Source: Smallanthus sonchifolius (lineage: Eukaryota; Streptophyta; Magnoliopsida; Asterales; Asteraceae). From it: DNA of 64,000 bases. Shown piece by piece: positions 56,697 through 64,000 of this stretch. A program made the translations under genes and the position numbers. Where the stretch lies: contig CM042035.1 of assembly GCA_023525975.1 (NCBI GenBank), forward strand, positions 23,539,501-23,603,500. Direction: 5' to 3'. Below the pieces are notes generated by a model. The model did not search any database and was not told the origin of the DNA. It saw only the letters and a list, made by a program, of their open reading frames with translations. Numbering within the stretch: the first letter of the stretch is position 1; each line of letters starts with the position of its first letter.

Positions 56697-56816
56697 GGGG
56701 TTGCAACACGAGGACTTCCCAGGGGGTCACCCATCCTAGTACTACTTTCGCCCAAGCACGCTTAACTGCGGAGTTCTGATGGGATCCGGTGCTTTAGTGC
56801 TGGTATGATCGCAACC
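56697..56816 (-). rRNA. 5S rRNA: 5S rRNA gene, unit 112 (class A, CCAGAG marker)
   Basis: Private G70A in the intermediate element (GGCGAAAGTAG), absent from its partner unit 104. Span 56529-57039. Confidence 0.95.
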
Positions 56817-57205
56817 GAAGTAACTCTTTCAGTCTATTACTTTATCCCCTTCCACACATGACTCATTTTTACTTGCATTCTCCTCTTGCGCGCGCGTTCC
56901 GCCTTACGTCAACACGTGCGTCACCCGCCGGCGAGCGTTTAGTTCTTATACTTCCTTGTACAAAACATATTCCCACGCTCACCCGGGGCGTAAGAATAAT
57001 TGACTAGTATATGAAGACACACGTGTTCCACTCGACGTCTAAACGTGTGTCTCCCGCGATCGGGCGTTCCCCGACACGGACCCGCGCGCCCGAGTATTTA
57101 CGTACGTTGACCGTTTTTGACAAAAACTTGTTACGCCCACGCCCGCTTGCAAAATAATCAACGGGTGACGTTGTTTTGAGTAAAAAAAAATAATTACTTA
57201 AAAAA

Positions 57206-57325
57206 GGGGTTGCAACACGAGGACTTCCCAGGGGGTCACCAATCCTAGTACTACTCTCGCCCAAGCACGCTTAACTGCGGAGTTCTGATGGGATCCGGTG
57301 CTTTAGTGCTGGTATGATCGCAACC
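57206..57325 (-). rRNA. 5S rRNA: 5S rRNA gene, unit 113 (class B)
   Basis: G85T, GAGTATTTACG marker. Span 57040-57548. Confidence 0.95.
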
Positions 57326-57714
57326 GAAATAACTCTTTCATTCTATTACTTTATCCCCTTCCACACATGACTCATTTTTACTTGCATTCTCCTCTTGCGC
57401 GCGCGTTCCGCCTTACGTCAACACGTGCGTCATCCGCCGGCGAGCGTTTAGTTCTTATACTTCCTTGTACAAAACATATTCCCACGCTCACCCGGGGCGT
57501 AAGAATAATTGACTAGTATATGAAGACACACGTGTTCCACACGACGTCTAAACGTGTGTCTCCCGCGATCGGGCGTTCCCCGACACGGACCCGCGCGCCC
57601 GAGTCTTTACGTACGTTGACCGTTTTTGACAAAAACTTGTTACGCCCACGCCCGCTTGCAAAATAATCAACGGGTGACGTTGTTTTGAGTAAAAAAAAAT
57701 AATTACTTAAAAAA

Positions 57715-57834
57715 GGGGTTGCAACACGAGGACTTCCCAGGGGGTCACCAATCCTAGTACTACTCTCGCCCAAGCACGCTTAACTGCGGAGTTCTGATGG
57801 GATCCGGTGCTTTAGTGCTGGTATGATCGCAACC
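57715..57834 (-). rRNA. 5S rRNA: 5S rRNA gene, unit 114 (class B)
   Basis: G85T. CACACGACG (for CACTCGACG) just before the unit start separates it from unit 106. Span 57549-58057. Confidence 0.95.
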
Positions 57835-58225
57835 GAAATAACTCTTTCATTCTATTACTTTATCCCCTTCCACACATGACTCATTTTTACTTGCATTCTC
57901 CTCTTGCGCGCGCGTTCCGCCTTACGTCAACACGTGCGTCATCCGCCGGCGAGCGTTTAGTTCTTATACTTCCTTGTACAAAACATATTCCCACGCTCAC
58001 CCGGGGCGTAAGAATAATTGACTAGTATATGAAGACACACGTGTTCCACTCGACGTCTAAACGTGTGTCTCCCGCGATCGGGCGTTCCCCGACACGGACC
58101 CGCGCGCCCGAGTCTTTACGTACGTTGACCGTTTTTTGACAAAAAACTTGTTACGCCCACGCCCGCTTGCAAAATAATCAACGGGTGACGTTGTTTTGTG
58201 TAAAAAAAAATAATTACTTAAAAAA

Positions 58226-58345
58226 GGGGTTGCAACACGAGGACTTCCCAGGGGGTCACCCATCCTAGTACTACTCTCGCCCAAGCACGCTTAACTGCGG
58301 AGTTCTGATTGGATCCGGTGCTTTAGTGCTGGTATGATCGCAACC
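58226..58345 (-). rRNA. 5S rRNA: 5S rRNA gene, unit 115 (class E, C36A)
   Basis: C36A as in unit 107. Span 58058-58568. Confidence 0.95.
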
Positions 58346-58732
58346 GAAATAACTCTTCCATTCTATTACTTTATCCCCTTCCACACATGACTCATTTTTA
58401 CTTGCATTCTCCTCTTGCGCGCGCGTTCCGCCTTACGTCAACACGTGCGTCACCCGCCGGCGAGCGTTTAGTTCTTATACTTCCTTGTACAAAACATATT
58501 CCCACGCTCACCCGAGGCGTAAGAATAATTGACTAGTATATGAAGACACACGTGTTCCACTCGACGTCTAACCGTGTGTCTCCCGCGATCGGGCGTTCCC
58601 CGACACGGACCCGCGCGCCCGAGTCTTTACGTACGTTAACCGTTTTTTGACAAAAACTCGTTACGCCCACGTCCGCTTGCATAATAATCAACGGATTACG
58701 TTGTTTAGAGTAAAAAAAAATAAATTAAAAAA

Positions 58733-58852
58733 GGGGTTGCAACACAAGGACTTCCCAGGGGGTCACCCATCCTAGTACTACTCTCGCCCAAGCACGCTTA
58801 ACTGCGGAGTTCTGATGGTATCCTGTGCATTAGTGCTGGTATGATCGCAACC
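58733..58852 (-). rRNA. 5S rRNA: 5S rRNA gene, unit 116 (class D, C34A)
   Basis: A24T, C29A, C34A, C107T, CGGATTACG. Span 58569-59075. Confidence 0.93.
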
Positions 58853-59243
58853 GAAATAACTCTTTCAGTCTATTACTTTATCCCCTTCCACACATGACTC
58901 ATTTTTACTTGCATTCTCCTCTTGCGCGCGCGTTCCGCCTTACGTCAACACGTGCGTCACCCGTCAGCGAGCGTTTAGTTCTTATACTTCCTTGTACAAA
59001 ACATATTCCCACGCTCACCCGGGGCGTAAGAATAATTGACTAGAATATGAAGACACACGTGTTCCACTCGACGTCTAAACGTGTGTCTCCCGAGATCGGG
59101 CGTTCCCCGACACGGACCCGCGCGCCCGAGTCTTTACGTACGTTGACCGTTTTTTGACAAAAAACTTGTTACGCCCACGCCCGCTTGCAAAATAATCAAC
59201 GGGTGACGTTGTTTTGAGTAAAAAAAAATAATTACTTAAAAAA

Positions 59244-59363
59244 GGGGTTGCAACACGAGGACTTCCCAGGGGGTCACCCATCCTAGTACTACTCTCGCCC
59301 AAGCACGCTTAACTGCGGAGTTCTGATGGGATCCGGTGCTTTAGTGCTGGTATGATCGCAACC
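59244..59363 (-). rRNA. 5S rRNA: 5S rRNA gene, unit 117 (class A)
   Basis: Consensus gene, GTCAGCG far spacer. Span 59076-59586. Confidence 0.97.
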
Positions 59364-59754
59364 GAAGTAACTCTTTCAGTCTATTACTTTATCCCCTTCC
59401 ACACATGACTCATTTTTACTTGCATTCTCCTCTTGCGCGCGCGTTCCGCCTTACGTCAACACGTGCGTCACCCGTCAGCGAGCGTTTAGTTCTTATACTT
59501 CCTTGTACAAAACATATTCCCACGCTCACCCGGGGCGTAAGAATAATTGACTAGAATATGAAGACACACGTGTTCCACTCGACGTCTAAACGTGTGTCTC
59601 CCGAGATCGGGCGTTCCCCGACACGGACCCGCGCGCCAGAGTCTTTACGTACGTTGACCGTTTTTTGACAAAAAACTTGTTACGCCCGCGCCCGCTTGCA
59701 AAATAATCAACGGGTGACGTTGTTTTGAGTAAAAAAAAATAATTACTTAAAAAA

Positions 59755-59874
59755 GGGGTTGCAACACGAGGACTTCCCAGGGGGTCACCCATCCTAGTAC
59801 TACTCTCGCCCAAGCACGCTTAACTGCGGAGTTCTGATGGGATCCGGTGCTTTAGTGCTGGTATGATCGCAACC
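59755..59874 (-). rRNA. 5S rRNA: 5S rRNA gene, unit 118 (class A, CCAGAG marker)
   Basis: Consensus gene with CCCGCGCCC, so it resembles units 104/112 and 61 more than 102/110. It opens a shortened third copy in which several units are missing. Span 59587-60097. Confidence 0.97.
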
Positions 59875-60263
59875 GAAGTAACTCTTTCAGTCTATTACTT
59901 TATCCCCTTCCACACATGACTCATTTTTACTTGCATTCTCCTCTTGCGCGCGCGTTCCGCCTTACGTCAACACGTGCGTCACCCGCCGGCGAGCGTTTAG
60001 TTCTTATACTTCCTTGTACAAAACATATTCCCACGCTCACCCGGGGCGTAAGAATAATTGACTAGTATATGAAGACACACGTGTTCCACTCGACGTCTAA
60101 ACGTGTGTCTCCCGCGATCGGGCGTTCCCCGACACGGACCCGCGCGCCCGAGTCTTTACGTACGTTGACCGTTTTTGACAAAAACTTGTTACGCCCACGC
60201 CCGCTTGCAAAATAATCAACGGGTGACGTTGTTTTGAGTAAAAAAAAATAATTACTTAAAAAA

Positions 60264-60383
60264 GGGGTTGCAACACGAGGACTTCCCAGGGGGTCACCAA
60301 TCCTAGTACTACTCTCGCCCAAGCACGCTTAACTGCGGAGTTCTGATGGGATCCGGTGCTTTAGTGCTGGTATGATCGCAACC
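60264..60383 (-). rRNA. 5S rRNA: 5S rRNA gene, unit 119 (class B)
   Basis: G85T, ATTCTCACG marker, fourth B-E-D-A cassette. Span 60098-60606. Confidence 0.95.
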
Positions 60384-60774
60384 GAAATAACTCTTTCATT
60401 CTATTACTTTATCCCCTTCCACACATGACTCATTTTTACTTGCATTCTCCTCTTGCGCGCGCGTTCCGCCTTACGTCAACACGTGCGTCATCCGCCGGCG
60501 AGCGTTTAGTTCTTATACTTCCTTGTACAAAACATATTCTCACGCTCACCCGGGGCGTAAGAATAATTGACTAGTATATGAAGACACACGTGTTCCACTC
60601 GACGTCTAAACGTGTGTCTCCCGCGATCGGGCGTTCCCCGACACGGACCCGCGCGCCCGAGTCTTTACGTACGTTGACCGTTTTTTGACAAAAAACTTGT
60701 TACGCCCACGCCCGCTTGCAAAATAATCAACGGGTGACGTTGTTTTGTGTAAAAAAAAATAATTACTTAAAAAA

Positions 60775-60894
60775 GGGGTTGCAACACGAGGACTTCCCAG
60801 GGGGTCACCCATCCTAGTACTACTCTCGCCCAAGCACGCTTAACTGCGGAGTTCTGATGGGATCCGGTGCTTTAGTGCTGGTATGATCGCAACC
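60775..60894 (-). rRNA. 5S rRNA: 5S rRNA gene, unit 120 (class E)
   Basis: Consensus gene. Span 60607-61117. Confidence 0.97.
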
Positions 60895-61281
60895 GAAATA
60901 ACTCTTCCATTCTATTACTTTATCCCCTTCCACACATGACTCATTTTTACTTGCATTCTCCTCTTGCGCGCGCGTTCCGCCTTACGTCAACACGTGCGTC
61001 ACCCGCCGGCGAGCGTTTAGTTCTTATACTTCCTTGTACAAAACATATTCCCACGCTCACCCGAGGCGTAAGAATAATTGACTAGTATATGAAGACACAC
61101 GTGTTCCACTCGACGTCTAACCGTGTGTCTCCCGCGATCGGGCGTTCCCCGACACGGACCCGCGCGCCCGAATCTTTACGTACGTTAACCGTTTTTTGAC
61201 AAAAACTCGTTACGCCCACGTCCGCTTGCATAATAATCAACGGATGACGTTGTTTAGAGTAAAAAAAAATAAATTAAAAAA

Positions 61282-61401
61282 GGGGTTGCAACACAAGGAC
61301 TTCCCAGGGGGTCACCCATCCTAGTACTACTCTCGCCCAAGCACGTTTAACTGCGGAGTTCTGATGGGATCCTGTGCATTAGTGCTGGTATGATCGCAAC
61401 C
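61282..61401 (-). rRNA. 5S rRNA: 5S rRNA gene, unit 121 (class D, G56A)
   Basis: A24T, C29A, G56A, C107T. Private CCCGAATC in the spacer. Span 61118-61624. Confidence 0.93.
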
Positions 61402-61792
61402 GAAATAACTCTTTCAGTCTATTACTTTATCCCCTTCCACACATGACTCATTTTTACTTGCATTCTCCTCTTGCGCGCGCGTTCCGCCTTACGTCAACAC
61501 GTGCGTCACCCGTCAGCGAGCGTTTAGTTCTTATACTTCCTTGTACAAAACATATTCCCACGCTCACCCGGGGCGTAAGAATAATTGACTAGAATATGAA
61601 GACACACGTGTTCCACTCGACGTCTAAACGTGTGTCTCCCGAGATCGGGCGTTCCCCGACACGGACCCGCGCGCCCGAGTCTTTACGTACGTTGACCGTT
61701 TTTTGACAAAAAACTTGTTACGCCCACGCCCGCTTGCAAAATAATCAACGGGTGACGTTGTTTTGAGTAAAAAAAAATAATTACTTAAAAAA

Positions 61793-61912
61793 GGGGTTGC
61801 AACACGAGGACTTCCCAGGGGGTCACCCATCCTAGTACTACTCTCGCCCAAGCACGCTTAACTGCGGAGTTCTGATGGGATCCGGTGCTTTAGTGCTGGT
61901 ATGATCGCAACC
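61793..61912 (-). rRNA. 5S rRNA: 5S rRNA gene, unit 122 (class A)
   Basis: Consensus gene. Span 61625-62135. Confidence 0.97.
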
Positions 61913-62303
61913 GAAGTAACTCTTTCAGTCTATTACTTTATCCCCTTCCACACATGACTCATTTTTACTTGCATTCTCCTCTTGCGCGCGCGTTCCGCCT
62001 TACGTCAACACGTGCGTCACCCGCCGGCGAGCGTTTAGTTCTTATACTTCCTTGTACAAAACATATTCCCACGCTCACCCGGGGCGTAAGAATAATTAAC
62101 TAGAATATGAAGACACACGTGTTCCACTCGACGTCTAAACGTGTGTCTCCCGAGATCGGGCGTTCCCCGACACGGACCCGCGCGCCCGAGTCTTTACGTA
62201 CGTTGACCGTTTTTTGACAAAAAACTTGTTACGCCCACGCCCGCTTGCAAAATAATCAACGGGTGACGTTGTTTTGAGTAAAAAAAAATAATTACTTAAA
62301 AAA

Positions 62304-62423
62304 GGGGTTGCAACACGAGGACTTCCCAGGGGGTCACCCATCCTAGTACTACTCTCGCCCAAGCACGCTTAACTGCGGAGTTCTGATGGGATCCGGTGCT
62401 TTAGTGCTGGTATGATCGCAACC
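62304..62423 (-). rRNA. 5S rRNA: 5S rRNA gene, unit 123 (class A)
   Basis: Consensus gene. Private CCGCCGAG for CCGGCGAG in the far spacer. Span 62136-62646. Confidence 0.97.
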
Positions 62424-62812
62424 GAAGTAACTCTTTCAGTCTATTACTTTATCCCCTTCCACACATGACTCATTTTTACTTGCATTCTCCTCTTGCGCGC
62501 GCGTTCCGCCTTACGTCAACACGTGCGTCACCCGCCGCCGAGCGTTTAGTTCTTATACTTCCTTGTACAAAACATATTCCCACGCTCACCCGGGGCGTAA
62601 GAATAATTGACTAGTATATGAAGACACACGTGTTCCACTCGACGTCTAAACGTGTGTCTCCCGCGATCGGGCGTTCCCCGACACGGACCCGCGCGCCCGA
62701 GTCTTTACGTACGTTGACCGTTTTTGACAAAAACTTGTTACGCCCACGCCCGCTTGCAAAATAATCAACGGGTGACGTTGTTTTGAGTAAAAAAAAATAA
62801 TTACTTAAAAAA

Positions 62813-62932
62813 GGGGTTGCAACACGAGGACTTCCCAGGGGGTCACCAATCCTAGTACAACTCTCGCCCAAGCACGCTTAACTGCGGAGTTCTGATGGGA
62901 TCCGGTGCTTTAGTGCTGGTATGATCGCAACC
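62813..62932 (-). rRNA. 5S rRNA: 5S rRNA gene, unit 124 (class B, A74T)
   Basis: A74T and G85T, followed by C and D. Span 62647-63155. Confidence 0.94.
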
Positions 62933-63322
62933 GAAATAACTCTTTCATTCTATTACTTTATCCCCTTCCACACATGACTCATTTTTACTTGCATTCTCCT
63001 CTTGCGCGCGCGTTCCGCCTTACGTCAACACGTGCGTCATCCGCCGGCGAGCGTTTAGTTCTTATACTTCCTTGTACAAAACATATTCCCACGCTCACCC
63101 GGGGCGTAAGAATAATTGACTAGTATATGAAGACACACGTGTTCCACTCGACGTCTAAACGTGTGTCTCCCGCGATCGGGCGTTCCCCGACACGGACCCG
63201 CGCGCCCGAGTCTTTACGTACGTTGACCGTTTTTTGACAAAAAACTTGTTACGCCCACGCCTGCTTGCAAAATAATCAACGGGTGACGTTGTTTTGGGTA
63301 AAAAAAAATAATTACTTAAAAA

Positions 63323-63442
63323 GGGGTTGCAACACGAGGACTTCCCAGGGGGTCACCCATCCTAGTACTACTCTCGCCCAAGCACGCTTAACTGCGGAGT
63401 TCTGATGGGATCCGGTGCTTTAGTGCTGGTATGATCGCAACC
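63323..63442 (-). rRNA. 5S rRNA: 5S rRNA gene, unit 125 (class C)
   Basis: Consensus gene, five-T terminator. ACGCCTGC spacer variant. Span 63156-63665. Confidence 0.97.
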
Positions 63443-63829
63443 GAAATAACTCTTCCATTCTATTACTTTATCCCCTTCCACACATGACTCATTTTTACTT
63501 GCATTCTCCTCTTGCGCGCGCGTTCCGCCTTACGTCAACACGTGCGTCACCCGCCGGCGAGCGTTTAGTTCTTATACTTCCTTGTACAAAACATATTCCC
63601 ACGCTCACCCGAGGCGTAAGAATAATTGACTAGTATATGAAGACACACGTGTTCCACTCGACGTCTAACCGTGTGTCTCCCGCGATCGGGCGTTCCCCGA
63701 CACGGACCCGCGCGCCCGAGTCTTTACGTACGTTAACCGTTTTTTGACAAAAACTCGTTACGCCCACGTCCGCTTGCATAATAATCAACGGATGACGTTG
63801 TTTAGAGTAAAAAAAAATAAATTAAAAAA

Positions 63830-63949
63830 GGGGTTGCAACACAAGGACTTCCCAGGGGGTCACCCATCCTAGTACTACTCTCGCCCAAGCACGCTTAACT
63901 GCGGAGTTCTGATGGGATCCTGTGCATTAGTGCTGGTATGATCGCAACC
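63830..63949 (-). rRNA. 5S rRNA: 5S rRNA gene, unit 126 (class D, last in window)
   Basis: A24T, C29A, C107T. The gene is complete. Its unit starts at 63666 and its upstream spacer is cut by the window edge 51 bp beyond +1, after the TATA-like element. Confidence 0.93.
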
Positions 63950-64000
63950 GAAATAACTCTTTCAGTCTATTACTTTATCCCCTTCCACACATGACTCATT

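Larger units (their letters stand above)
51431..59586. repeat. Eight-unit repeat, two tandem copies of 4078 bp (units 102-109 and 110-117)
   Basis: 51431-55508 and 55509-59586. Order A-B/A-A-B-B-E-D-A with shared GAGTATTTACG, C36A and CGGATTACG. Few differences seen (G70A in 112, CACACGACG before 114, CCCGCGCCC pattern). A shortened third copy starts at 59587. Confidence 0.9.
1..64000 (-). repeat. 5S rDNA tandem array, 126 units, all genes minus strand
   Basis: Head-to-tail units of 505-511 bp run from edge to edge, each with one 120-bp 5S rRNA gene and a spacer of about 390 bp. Unit starts were placed at the TAAACG (or TAACCG) motif after GACGTC: 1, 512, 1023, 1534 and so on to 63666. The genes occupy 15,120 bp, about 24% of the window. 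No orientation change, foreign insertion or large deletion was found. In plants such arrays are transcribed by RNA polymerase III, and many copies are usually silenced by CpG/CHG methylation. The array must extend beyond both edges. Confidence 0.98.

Noticed and set aside
1..64000. Generic satellite or centromeric repeat
   Set aside because: The period and higher-order structure look satellite-like, but each unit contains a complete, pairable 5S rRNA with Pol III internal promoter boxes and a T-run terminator.
1..64000. CRISPR-like direct repeats
   Set aside because: Repeats are 120 bp with conserved spacers of about 390 bp that are themselves repeated. There are no variable short spacers and no cas genes.
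1..64000. 5S linked to 35S rDNA
   Set aside because: No 18S, 5.8S or 25S sequence occurs in any spacer. The spacers are all of one family, so this is a separate 5S locus.
1..64000. A previously undescribed protein-based system
   Set aside because: Both strands were read for long frames or non-repeat sequence and none exists in this window.

Overview
The whole window is one uninterrupted tandem array of plant nuclear 5S ribosomal RNA genes. I count 126 genes, all on the minus strand, each 120 bp, one per repeat unit of 505-511 bp (mean about 509 bp). The array enters at the left edge and leaves at the right edge. I see no protein gene, no tRNA, no 35S rDNA, no transposon insertion and no inversion. 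The 5S sequence fits a flowering plant: it starts GGTTGCGATCATACC, contains CTCCGCAGTTAAGCGTGC and GAGTAGTACTAGGATGGG, and ends GTTGCAACCCC. CTCCGCAG rather than the CTCCGAAG I recall for grasses points away from grasses. I cannot name a family or genus. A 64-kb array with single-base differences between copies implies a long-read chromosome assembly.

Each unit, read left to right on the plus strand, holds: a mid-spacer inverted repeat at the unit start (TAAACGTGTG or, in one class, TAACCGTGTG); a GC-rich stretch; a T-run/A-run mini-palindrome; an A-tract (a T-tract for the gene); a second A-run touching the gene 3' end (the Pol III terminator); the 120-bp gene; an AT-rich 5' flank with a TATA-like GATAAAG at -30 to -24 and usually C at -1; then a CpG-rich stretch with a GCGCGCGCG run. 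RNA positions below count from +1 at the right end of each gene (RNA position n lies at gene end + 1 - n).

Units fall into five main classes, defined by linked gene and spacer markers. A: consensus gene, 511 bp. B: G85T gene, 509 bp. C: consensus gene with a five-T terminator, 510 bp. D: diverged gene (A24T, C29A, C107T, often also C34A or G56A), 507 bp. E: consensus gene, TTTTGTGT spacer marker, 511 bp. A further type, called AC, starts like A and continues like C. By eye, 60 genes match the consensus exactly, 27 carry G85T, 25 are D and 14 are consensus genes with private substitutions (one of these is a C/D hybrid).

The classes are interleaved in higher-order repeats, not sorted into blocks. 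The left half (units 1-60, 1-30551) is built from C-D-AC-D cassettes inside a roughly 5.09-kb ten-unit repeat. The right half (units 61-126, 30552-64000) is built from B-E-D-A cassettes of 2038 bp, an eight-unit 4078-bp repeat, and a ten-unit block repeated at a 6118-bp offset. Chimeric units mark where unequal exchanges joined different classes. Functionally this is one job: Pol III/TFIIIA-driven supply of 5S rRNA for the large ribosomal subunit. The open question is which gene classes are expressed. I found no sign of a novel enzyme or defence system. The most interesting content is the higher-order architecture, the class-specific promoter-box variants and the covarying spacer palindrome.
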